A DNA stretch of 64,000 bases from Sphingobacterium sp. R2 (GTDB lineage Bacteria; Bacteroidota; Bacteroidia; Sphingobacteriales; Sphingobacteriaceae), in assembly GCF_040760075.1 (NCBI RefSeq), contig NZ_CP142884.1, forward strand, positions 3,782,001-3,846,000, in the 5' to 3' direction. Under the pieces are notes generated by a model, which was not told where the DNA came from, made no database searches, and was given only the letters and a program-made list of their open reading frames with translations. Shown in pieces: positions 18,009 through 25,635 of this stretch. A program made the position numbers and the translations under genes. The first letter of the stretch is position 1. Each line of letters begins with the position of its first letter.

Positions 18009-18063
18009 TTTTTTGTGGCAGTTTTTTTTGACTTATAAAATTGCCACAAATCTGCCACAAAAA
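18009..18063. repeat. TGCCACAAA direct repeats with an inverted copy, possible integrase arm sites
   Basis: TGCCACAAA occurs at about 18042 and 18053 (11-base period), and the inverted form TTTTTTGTGGCA lies at 18009-18020. Such tandem short repeats are often found next to tyrosine recombinase genes in Bacteroidota and could be arm-type binding sites. They directly follow the integrase fragment. A related-looking pair (GGTGCCC twice, 12 bases apart) lies at 28210-28228. Confidence 0.4.
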
Positions 18064-18105
18064 TTAGGAGTGTTTTTGTAAGTTTTGCAAATTCCCACCA
18101 AAAGA

Positions 18106-18138
18106 AAAAGCCTGTAATTTTTAAAAATTACAGGCTTT
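18106..18138 (+). terminator. Hairpin terminator
   Basis: AAAGCCTGTAATTTTT and AAAAATTACAGGCTTT form a perfect 16-base inverted repeat with almost no loop and T/A-rich flanks. It looks bidirectional. No intact gene lies immediately upstream on either strand, so it probably belonged to a lost gene. Confidence 0.6.
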
Positions 18139-18143
18139 AAAGC

Positions 18144-18747
18144 TTTTTAGACCATCTAGGAGCTATTTGCTTCTAGTTAATTGCGGAGAGTGATGGACCG
18201 GAACTTTCTTTGTTTTTAGCCCTGCTAGAGCTGTTTTGCCACTGTTAAAGAATCATTTTGCCACGATTCTGCCAGAATCTTATTTTTCATGCCTCAAACT
18301 GCGTTTTTATGTCTCAGCGGGCTAACAGGTAGCTCTATCGAACACCTTCGGCCCATATTGGTTTTTATTAAAAGTCTAAAAATCTGATTTTCAAAGTATT
18401 CAAAGAGTGTTGTTTGCTTTGAATACGAACAAGCCAATATTCAATCAAACCACAACGCAATAATAACGATTTTTGGTCGAAATTGGCATACCATTTTCAT
18501 TTTATAGCAGTTTTGATATAGTGAATAATTAATCTATATATAGAACTTGCTTCAATTTCCTGTCAATATTTTAATACGTAGATACTAAAAATGATTTCTG
18601 CGATTATTCTACGCGTTCCTATTGTTTAAAAGTGAGGCTAAGATAATAGGGGGGGATTTACTAGGAAGAGGAAATGTAATTCAACCCTCCCCAATACAGA
18701 AATTCAGAAGCTATATACGGAAGAATAGAAAATAGCATTGACTCTCA
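18144..18747. other. 600-base stretch without a supported gene
   Basis: No reading frame of convincing composition. Two further TGCCAC-like words occur (18237 and 18258 regions) and small AT-rich tracts. Probably residue of the lost mobile element between the integrase fragment and the mobilisation relics. Confidence 0.4.
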
Positions 18748-19167
18748 TTGCTTTCGCTACGTACTGCCACTAAATGGCAGGATGCATTTGCTGGCGATGT
18801 TTCTGTAGCAATTATTCTTTTTGGGGAAAATATTTCAAGGTTTATATTACTTATTCTGACGTTCTTGATGCCCTTGAAACTTGGTAGCACTCGTCAGTTT
18901 CAAGGGGTTGTTCTATATAGTGTAGGCTTAATCCTGTATTTCTTTTCATGGATTTTATTAATATTTCTTCCTGCCAGTGAATGGAGTATGAGTCTGCTTG
19001 GATTTATGGCTCCTGCATATACGCCGATAATATGGTTGTTAGGGATAGGTTTGATAGGAAACACATACAATTTTAATCTCCCATTTAGAAGATGGTATTT
19101 TACAGCCAGTTCTGTTACCTTTTTACTTTTTCATAATTTACATACCATTCTGCTGTATAACAGGTAG
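18748..19167 (+). CDS. Small integral membrane protein, probably 5'-truncated
   Basis: The frame begins after an in-frame TGA at 18739; the first possible start is TTG at 18748. It encodes 139 residues with four hydrophobic helices (ISRFILLILTFLMPL, VVLYSVGLILYFFSWILLIF, LGFMAPAYTPIIWLLGIGLI, FTASSVTFLLFH). The soluble segment before the first helix (RTATKWQDAFAGDVSVAI) looks like the inside of a longer protein, so the true N-terminus may be lost. Family not recognised. Confidence 0.45.
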   Translation: MLSLRTATKWQDAFAGDVSVAIILFGENISRFILLILTFLMPLKLGSTRQFQGVVLYSVGLILYFFSWILLIFLPASEWSMSLLGFMAPAYTPIIWLLGIGLIGNTYNFNLPFRRWYFTASSVTFLLFHNLHTILLYNR

Positions 19168-19168
19168 T

Positions 19169-19372
19169 TTGTTCACCGATCCACTTTCCTTTTCATTGTT
19201 CTGGTACAGTGGTTTAAAGTCTAATAAGGTATTGACATTTCCTTTGTCCGTTGAGGATTTCCCTAGACATTATTCCTGTTTTATAAATGTTATGCACAAG
19301 TTATACGAGGCCAAATTTCTAAACCAAGTGGACATTCCTTTTACCTATAAATGGTGTGATAATATCTTATAG
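19169..19372 (+). other. Doubtful 67-codon frame
   Basis: A TTG-started frame follows the membrane protein by one base and ends at 19372. The residues (LFWYSGLKSNKVLTFPLSVE and so on) show no recognisable motif. It could be a remnant or chance frame. Confidence 0.2.
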
Positions 19373-19419
19373 AAAACAGAGAAAGATCAATGCTGATTGT
19401 TCTTGCCGAGGTATCAACG

Positions 19420-19459
19420 GGCGCTAAGTGTTTGAAAAACTCTTAGCGCCGTTTAATTT
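19420..19459 (+). terminator. Rho-independent terminator
   Basis: GGCGCTAAG and CTTAGCGCC form a perfect 9-base stem around a 13-base loop, followed by GTTTAATTT. It ends whatever transcript covers 18748-19372. Confidence 0.6.
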
Positions 19460-19587
19460 ATCAAAAGTTCCCTATTGAAGCGATTCAATATATTATTTTA
19501 GCATGAATGTCACTAAAATTGTTCATCATAACCATTAGATACTGGCAATATGCTTATTTAAGCTGGCAGCTTAAAAATTCAAAAGCT

Positions 19588-19809
19588 ATGAAAAAGAATG
19601 AAACCTCAATCAAAATGGACTTTACAGAATGTTAGCTTCAACAACTTCACCTTGCGCTCAGCGAGTTTCCAATCGAGCAACAGCAAGTTTTCTGGATGCT
19701 GCATGTCGATAAGCGCAGTATAAGGGAAATAGAGCGAGCAACAGACCTCACCTATGTGGAGATTAGGGTATTCATGAGTAAAATAATGAGAAAGCTCCAA
19801 GATAAGTAA
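19588..19809 (+). pseudogene. Sigma-region-4-like helix-turn-helix gene with an in-frame stop
   Basis: From the ATG at 19588 the frame gives 15 residues, a TAG at 19633-19635, then a further 57 residues to TAA at 19807. The second part, LALSEFPIEQQQVFWMLHVD followed by SIREIERATDLTYVEIRVFM, has the shape of sigma-70 region 4 (LP..Q..VF ... S..EIA..... V......), a helix-turn-helix. Its place upstream of mobC relics suggests it belonged to the mobile element. The nonsense codon would abolish it unless a downstream start is used. Confidence 0.4.
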
Positions 19810-20119
19810 GTTTCGTTCGCTGTGTGTTAGATCTAACTTCTGATTGGGATCGAAGCGAAGTCTGTCCGTTTTACATGTTTGGACTAAGGTGTTCCTAATG
19901 TCCGGGATGATGCATCTTCGTCCTAATGATGATCCTTCGGATGCGTGCTCAATCGGCAAGATGAACTGTTGTCATACAACCGGGATTTTTAGCCCTCTTC
20001 TCGGAACCCGCGGGCTTTACTTTTTGGTAGGATAATACAGTTTGTAAACGTGAACTAAGCGAAGCGTTCTCACGAACACCGATGAAACAATAATTGAAAT
20101 GTGAGTAAAATGAATAGTG
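19810..20119. other. Non-coding stretch upstream of mobC, possible oriT region
   Basis: No gene is supported. A GC-rich part near 19980-20020 contains CCCTC and GGGCTTTACTTTTT elements resembling a terminator. A dyad CGTGAAC ... GTTCTCACG at 20049-20074 lies 46 bases before the mobC start, where an origin of transfer would be expected. This is positional inference only. Confidence 0.3.
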
Positions 20120-20509
20120 ATGGAAGGAAAGGAAACAAACAGGACAAGACGAGTCATCTGCCGGTCGACGCCGGATGAGTATGCCGAAATTGGAAAGAAA
20201 TGAAAGGCTTCTACCTGCCGAAAGCTGAGTGAATATGTGCGTAGGATGCTGTTTGACAAACCTATCGTAACCACCTACCGGAACAGCTCACAGGATGACG
20301 CAATGGCAGAACTAGTGAAGCTGCGGACTGAGTTAAATGCGGTCGGAAACAACTTCAACTAGTCTGTAAAAAAACTGCACACGCTCCATCAGATCGCTGA
20401 ATTTAAAAGCTGGCTATTGGTCTATGAAGTGGAGAAAAAAGTGCTACAGAAAAAGATGCACGAAGTAAAAAACAGTATCAAAAAAATGTTGGAATTATGG
20501 TTGCAGTAA
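20120..20509 (+). pseudogene. mobC: mobC-type relaxosome gene with two nonsense codons
   Basis: One frame runs 130 codons from ATG 20120 to TAA 20507-20509 without any frameshift, interrupted only by TGA at 20201-20203 and TAG at 20360-20362. The residues match MobC/BfmA-like mobilisation proteins: TPDEYAEIGKK, CRKLSEYVRRMLFDKPIVTT, LVKLRTELNAVGNNFN-stop-SVKKLHTLHQI and a C-terminal helix ending LWLQ. In homologues the second stop position is normally Gln (NYNQAVKKLH), so a CAG to TAG change explains it. MobC helps the relaxase nick oriT. Single-base decay with the frame kept suggests recent loss. Confidence 0.7.
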
Positions 20510-20598
20510 TCCAGGACGTTCAGGACATTATCCAATCGGAAATGGAACGCCTGCTTAACGATCCGGGGCTGAGCCATTTAGTGGTGAGGAAGGGATAA
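20497..20598 (+). pseudogene. Relaxase start codons joined to unrelated sequence
   Basis: An ATG overlaps the end of mobC and reads MVAVIQDVQD to a TAA at 20596. MVAVI is the usual beginning of Bacteroidota relaxases that overlap mobC in this manner, but the following residues do not continue as a relaxase. The body of the relaxase gene is missing, presumably removed by a deletion. Confidence 0.4.
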
Positions 20599-20624
20599 TT
20601 TGAGCCGATTATTTGCTAAAGCTT

Positions 20625-20667
20625 TTATCTGCGAAAAGGGATAAATAACATCCCCTTTTGCGGATAA
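20625..20667. terminator. Imperfect 18-base inverted repeat
   Basis: TTATCTGCGAAAAGGGAT at 20625-20642 pairs with ATCCCCTTTTGCGGATAA at 20650-20667, with three mismatches or wobbles and a 7-base loop. It may be a terminator for the mobilisation relics or a recombination site at the edge of the accessory island. Confidence 0.45.
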
Positions 20668-20841
20668 GTTCTTAGCTAATACTATAGTTAATGCAACAAA
20701 CAAACTGAATGTTTTAAATTAATTGTGCAGACACTATCGATACAATTAACAATAGTTGTAAGAATAACTTTTAGACTGAAATAAACCGGTTTCGATCATA
20801 ACGATAATCATTAGTACAAATTCCAGAAAAGTTCACTAAAT

Positions 20842-21180
20842 TTGGCATATCTTGACAAGAATAAATACGACAAATTGAAAACGTTAGGGCAAATACTCAA
20901 AGAGGCCAGAGAATCGGAAAGTCTGCTATTGCGGCAGGTAGCCGCTGCCGTCAATGCTGATACAGCTATGATAAGTAAGTTTGAAAAGGGAGAAAGAAAA
21001 CCTACCCGTGAGCAAATCGGCTTACTTGCCAAAGCACTTAAACTGGATGAGAAAGCTCTTCTGATATCTTATTTGAGTGATAAGGTAGCTTCTGATCTTG
21101 CTGGAGAAGACGTAGCAAAGGAGGCATTAAAGGCCGCAGAAAAGAAAATTGATATACTGAAAAAGAAACAGGATAAATGA
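20842..21180 (+). CDS. XRE-family helix-turn-helix regulator of the downstream defence operon
   Basis: The protein has 112 residues from a TTG start at 20842; no ATG lies before the HTH, so TTG is the only sensible start. The XRE domain (LGQILKEARESESLLLRQVA then NADTAMISKFEKGERKPTRE) is followed by a helical tail ending KKIDILKKKQDK. Similar regulators sit at the head of restriction and defence operons and repress their own promoter. The stop overlaps the next start by four bases (ATGA), so it is translationally coupled to the TrlF-like gene. Confidence 0.85.
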   Translation: MAYLDKNKYDKLKTLGQILKEARESESLLLRQVAAAVNADTAMISKFEKGERKPTREQIGLLAKALKLDEKALLISYLSDKVASDLAGEDVAKEALKAAEKKIDILKKKQDK

Positions 21181-23834
21181 TGAATCAGGAACAACAATCA
21201 AAACCGATGATATTTGAAAACGGAGCCACATGGCTTCGTGCCGATTTTCATTTACATACACATAAGGACAAGGAATTTAAGCCTCTTGCAAACCCCAATG
21301 ATTTTTTTAACCAGTGTATTCAAAGGCTTAAAGAGGAAGACGTTCATATTGCTGTAGTTACCAACCACAATAAATTTGACAGGGATGAGTTTGTTAACTT
21401 CCGGAAAAAGGCATGGAAAGAAGATATTTGGATTTTACCCGGTGTCGAATTATCAGTCAATGATGGAGCGAATGGCATTCACTGCCTGATTGTATTTGAC
21501 CACTCATCATGGATTACCGGACAAGAAGATTATATAAATCAGTTTTTAACATCAGCCTTTGAAGGTGTTGCCAATAAGGAAAATGAAAACACACGTTGCA
21601 ATTATAGTCTTGAAAATGTACTTCAGAAACTAAGTAACCATAAGTCACAAGGCAGGGATTCTTTTATAGTGATGGCCCATGTTGACCAGGATAGCGGCTT
21701 CCTGAAAGAATTGGACGGTGGAAGAAAACAGCAATTTGCAAATAGCGAGCTTTTCCGGGAGTTTGTCTTGGCTTTCCAAAAATTCCGAAGCTATGATCAA
21801 TTACAGGGATTGAACCAATGGTTTTCAGGGAAACTTCCCGCATTTGTAGAAGGTTCAGATTGCAAATGTGTGGAAGATGTGGGTAAGGCTCACAAGCAAA
21901 ATGGCGAAGAAAAGAAGACTTATATAAAAATAGGTGCGTTCAATTTTGACGCACTGAAATATGCGCTACTGGATCATCATGAAAGAGTATCGCACGGTCC
22001 CCATAAGATAGAAAAGGCCTGGCTAAAGTCAATTAGTTTTACGACGAGTAAATGGCAGGATAAGAAACTATCCTTCAGCTCAGCCATGAACAACCTTATT
22101 GGTATTAGAGGAAGCGGAAAGTCATCACTGTTGGAAACAATCCGTTATGCGCTTGACATTCCACTAGGTGCCAACTCCCATGAGCCAGGATATAAAGAAC
22201 GTTTGGTTCAGAATTTTCTTGGCAGCGGGGGGAAACTAACGATAGAATTGGTGGACAAGTACGGACAGGTTTTTGTCGCAGAAAAAATAATGGGGGAATC
22301 TACCAACATTTACCAGAATGGACAATTACAGCATAACCTCAAAGTAAACGCCATCCTGAACAAGCCACTCTATTACGGTCAGAAAGATCTGTCTGACATA
22401 GGCGGTGAGACTTCAACTGAAGATCTTATCTCCAAACTTATGGGTGATAAACTGATGCCTGTAAGACAAAAGGTCGAGGAAAAGAATAGTGAAGTAACAA
22501 CATTGTTGACGGAAGTCCAGCGCATCAACAAATCCCTGTCCCAGAAAAAGGAGATAGAAGAAAGAAAAGCATCTATTGAACTGAATATGAGGATATTCAA
22601 GGATAATGAAATAGATAAAAAACTAAACAAGCAAATAGAGTTCGATAAAGACAACAACCGACTGGATAATATACTTCAATTTGAGCACAGTGTTATCAAT
22701 GGCTTGCAGGAAACGGTAAATGATTACAGGGAATTGTTTGCTGCACAGAAAAACTATCAGTCAAAAGAGAATTCTTCCTTATTTGTTGCTGTTTATGAAG
22801 CATTCAACAGGTTTGAAGAGACATTCCTAAAAATTTCAGGTATCATTGAAGGACTGAAAAAAGAGAAACTTTCCATAGATAATCTTAAGGATGGATTTAT
22901 AGCGCAATATGAGCAGTTAAAAGAAGAATTTTCCAAAATAAAAAGGGAAATCAATTTACCTAATATAGAAGCCGACGCGTATGTTAGGTTGTCCAAAGAC
23001 CTTGATCTGCAAAACGCAAAATTGATAGAAATCGGTAAGCTTGATCAACGAAGGGAGCAAGCTTTGCAAAAGCTCAAACAAGCACTTGTAGACCTTAAAG
23101 GGCTATGGCATGCAGAATATCAATTGGTAGTGGAAGAAGTGCAAAAGCTGAATAACGACCAGTCTAAATTAAGAATTGAAGTCAACTTTAAAGGGAATAA
23201 GGATCGTTTCAAAGAGTTTATAAGAGCGAGTGTCCGGGGAAGTGGTTTACGCGATGCAGCTTTGTCGGAAATAGCAGATCATTACGCAGATTTGATTGAG
23301 GTCTATAATGATCTTAGGGTGGATGGTAGCAAAGTGAGCCGTATTTTATCCGGAGGTAATAACCTTTCAAATTTTACTGGTAAGTTCAAAGATAATATTA
23401 ATGCATTCCTGACCTACCGTGTACCGGACAAATATGTGATCTACTATAACGGAAGGCCATTAAATGAACACTCCCTAGGACAAAGAGCGTCTGCACTTAT
23501 CTTGTTTATCCTGACCTTAAAGGAGAACGATATCATCATCATCGATCAACCCGAAGATGATTTGGATAACCAGACTATTTATTCAGATGTAATTACCGAA
23601 CTAAGAAAGTTGAAAGACAGTACTCAATTTGTATTTGCAACACATAACCCCAATATACCTGTTCTTGGGGATTGCGAGCAAACGATCTGCTGTTCTTATC
23701 ACAATGGTGTAATTTCTACAACAGAAGGCAGTATTGATGACACTAGCATACAAAAAAGGATTGTAAACATTATGGAAGGCGGCGAAGAAGCCTTTAACCA
23801 ACGTAAAATGATATACGAATTATGGAAGCATTAG
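21177..23834 (+). CDS. TrlF family PHP-domain AAA/SMC-like ATPase
   Basis: This 885-residue protein has an N-terminal PHP phosphoesterase domain (RADFHLHTH with His25 and His27, VVTNHNKFD near 61-69, LPGVELSV near 88, MAHVDQDS near 167). An SMC-like ATPase follows: Walker A GIRGSGKSS at 309-317, a long coiled coil at about 420-720, an ABC signature-like SLGQRAS near 770, Walker B DIIIIDQPEDDLDN near 787, and an ATHNPNIP His switch. The layout fits the TrlF family. PHP domains hydrolyse nucleotides or phosphoesters, and the ATPase half suggests DNA-end or complex sensing. It overlaps both neighbours by a few bases. A defence role is inferred from context. Confidence 0.82.
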   Translation: MMNQEQQSKPMIFENGATWLRADFHLHTHKDKEFKPLANPNDFFNQCIQRLKEEDVHIAVVTNHNKFDRDEFVNFRKKAWKEDIWILPGVELSVNDGANGIHCLIVFDHSSWITGQEDYINQFLTSAFEGVANKENENTRCNYSLENVLQKLSNHKSQGRDSFIVMAHVDQDSGFLKELDGGRKQQFANSELFREFVLAFQKFRSYDQLQGLNQWFSGKLPAFVEGSDCKCVEDVGKAHKQNGEEKKTYIKIGAFNFDALKYALLDHHERVSHGPHKIEKAWLKSISFTTSKWQDKKLSFSSAMNNLIGIRGSGKSSLLETIRYALDIPLGANSHEPGYKERLVQNFLGSGGKLTIELVDKYGQVFVAEKIMGESTNIYQNGQLQHNLKVNAILNKPLYYGQKDLSDIGGETSTEDLISKLMGDKLMPVRQKVEEKNSEVTTLLTEVQRINKSLSQKKEIEERKASIELNMRIFKDNEIDKKLNKQIEFDKDNNRLDNILQFEHSVINGLQETVNDYRELFAAQKNYQSKENSSLFVAVYEAFNRFEETFLKISGIIEGLKKEKLSIDNLKDGFIAQYEQLKEEFSKIKREINLPNIEADAYVRLSKDLDLQNAKLIEIGKLDQRREQALQKLKQALVDLKGLWHAEYQLVVEEVQKLNNDQSKLRIEVNFKGNKDRFKEFIRASVRGSGLRDAALSEIADHYADLIEVYNDLRVDGSKVSRILSGGNNLSNFTGKFKDNINAFLTYRVPDKYVIYYNGRPLNEHSLGQRASALILFILTLKENDIIIIDQPEDDLDNQTIYSDVITELRKLKDSTQFVFATHNPNIPVLGDCEQTICCSYHNGVISTTEGSIDDTSIQKRIVNIMEGGEEAFNQRKMIYELWKH

Positions 23835-24976
23835 AATTATTGGAACTCATCCAACAAGGAGAAAGCTCCAGGGTGCAGTTTAAAGAACGCCTCCCTCACA
23901 TCGACTCTCTTGCCCAGGAAATGGTAGCCTTTTCAAATACGGAAGGTGGAATAATAATTATTGGGGTGAACGACAAAACGGGAGATTTAAATGGACTTTC
24001 TTTTCAGGAGTTACAGTCAGTAAATCAACAGTTGGTTAATGTCGCTTCTCAAAGTGTTTTTCCTCCCATAGTTATCAAGACAGAAACGGTAAGGGTCAAT
24101 GAGCAGAATCTGGTGGTTGTAGAACTTAAAGAAGGAATCAGTAAACCTTATAAAGATCGTAGTGGCGCAATTTTCATGAAAAATGGCTCTGACAAAAGGA
24201 GAGTAACATCAAATGATGAAATAGCGCGGCTATTACAAAGCAGTAAAATTATGTTTGCAGATGAATTGCCTGTCGTAGGTAGTACGATTGCTGATATTGA
24301 TGTTGATCTATTCAATAAATTTATTCATACTAAATACGGTAGAGGTTTGGAAGATATGGGTATTGATCTGCCAAAATCCCTCGAAAACCTGAATCTCTTG
24401 TCTGAAGGGCAGTTGACCCTGGCAGGACTCTTGTTATTTAGTGATCGCAGACAGCAATTCCGTCCTCAATTCACTATCCAATGTGTCTCTGTTGATGCGG
24501 ATGATATTACTGGTAGTACATTTTCCGATAGTGAGGCACCGATCGAAGGTAATATGCTGACGGTCTTTCAGAAGGCAATCGGATTTGTGGATAGAAATAT
24601 GAGAAAGCAACAAACAGGAAGTTCCTTTAACAGCCCTGCGATATGGGAAATACCTTATGAGGTATTTGAGGAACTGTTAGTTAACGCACTGATACATCGG
24701 GACTACTTCATCCAGTCAACGATCAAGATTTTCATTTTCAGGAACAGGGTTGAAATTCACAGTCCGGGTAAATTACCTAATTCTTTGACTGTTGAGAATA
24801 TTAGAAATGGTATATCAATAGCACGAAACCCAATCCTCCAGTCCGTTGCACAATTTGTCCTGCCTTACAAAGGCTTGGGAACAGGAGTTTCAAGAGCTGT
24901 AGCCCTATACCCGAATATTGATTTTGCAAATGATACACAGGCAGAACAATTTAAGGTTATCATTCAACGCCCTTAA
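23822..24976 (+). CDS. AlbA_2 (Schlafen-like) domain protein with C-terminal ATP-binding-type domain
   Basis: The product has 384 residues. Residues 10-130 form an AlbA_2/Schlafen domain (ESSRVQFKERLP, EMVAFSNTEGGIIIIGVND, KPYKDRSGAIFMKNGSDKRR). The C-terminal third has VFEELLVNALIHRDYFIQS and NRVEIHSPGKLPNSL, the GHKL-like region of COG2865 proteins. AlbA_2 domains are linked to RNA or tRNA cleavage in Schlafen proteins and to transcription control in bacterial members. The start overlaps the TrlF-like gene by 13 bases, and the next gene follows after 9 bases, so it is part of the same operon. Confidence 0.85.
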   Translation: MEALELLELIQQGESSRVQFKERLPHIDSLAQEMVAFSNTEGGIIIIGVNDKTGDLNGLSFQELQSVNQQLVNVASQSVFPPIVIKTETVRVNEQNLVVVELKEGISKPYKDRSGAIFMKNGSDKRRVTSNDEIARLLQSSKIMFADELPVVGSTIADIDVDLFNKFIHTKYGRGLEDMGIDLPKSLENLNLLSEGQLTLAGLLLFSDRRQQFRPQFTIQCVSVDADDITGSTFSDSEAPIEGNMLTVFQKAIGFVDRNMRKQQTGSSFNSPAIWEIPYEVFEELLVNALIHRDYFIQSTIKIFIFRNRVEIHSPGKLPNSLTVENIRNGISIARNPILQSVAQFVLPYKGLGTGVSRAVALYPNIDFANDTQAEQFKVIIQRP

Positions 24977-24985
24977 TGTATTAGT

Positions 24986-25624
24986 ATGAACTGGAACGCT
25001 GATTCAGTCGAAAGGGAGTTAAATGAAGCATTTACGATAAACTCCGAGCTTAAATTACTTGAAGTTCTAAAACGAAATTCTTTTCTTTTTTACGAACTGT
25101 ATTCAAGAAAATATGGCGTACAACCGCTGTTTCATGAATTGTCATCTGGTGCGAAGTTGAGATGCGACTTTGCCTGGCTAAATGACAACTCCGATAGTCC
25201 TGAGTGGGTGTTGTTGGAAATTGAAAAGCCGAGAATGAGATTATTCAATACGTCAGGGAAGCCGTCTGCAGAACTCAATGCTGCATTGGAGCAAGTACGC
25301 GAATGGGATAGATATTTTCATGAATATCCTGCCGAGAAAAAGAGAATTTTCGGTGCTGTAGGACGGTTTAGATATGTTTTAGTGGCGGGGAGTTCAGATG
25401 ATTGGAAAATAGAGGCAGCCATGAAATGGAGAAGCCATCAGAATTCAATATCAAATATTGAAATAAGGTCGAGTGACTTATTCCTTAGGCCTATAACAAT
25501 TCTACGCGAACATCCGGATGAACTTTGGAATTTCGAGGAGAATCCTGTTTCCTTTGGCTACTCCAAACTTGAAAACTATTGGAAAGAATATGTTTATATG
25601 GATAGAATGAGAAAGATGTTTTAA
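24986..25624 (+). CDS. Shedu-like (DUF4263-type) nuclease
   Basis: This 212-residue protein has the PD-(D/E)XK-like core of Shedu proteins: LRCDFAWLN with Asp61, WVLLEIEKPR with Glu78, RLFNTSGKPSAELNAALEQV with the conserved Gln, and REWDRYFHEYP. Shedu nucleases cut DNA and protect against phage. Here the usual E-x-K appears as EIEK (ExE followed by Lys81), so catalysis should be checked. An N-terminal segment of about 55 residues precedes the core; there is no extra sensor domain, so partners in the operon may supply it. Spaced 9 and 11 bases from its neighbours. Confidence 0.75.
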   Translation: MNWNADSVERELNEAFTINSELKLLEVLKRNSFLFYELYSRKYGVQPLFHELSSGAKLRCDFAWLNDNSDSPEWVLLEIEKPRMRLFNTSGKPSAELNAALEQVREWDRYFHEYPAEKKRIFGAVGRFRYVLVAGSSDDWKIEAAMKWRSHQNSISNIEIRSSDLFLRPITILREHPDELWNFEENPVSFGYSKLENYWKEYVYMDRMRKMF

Positions 25625-25635
25625 AATTTACTTTA

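Noticed and set aside
19606..19959. 117-codon minus-strand frame over the sigma-like gene
   Set aside because: It is antisense to the better-supported sigma-region-4-like frame and has no recognisable motif.
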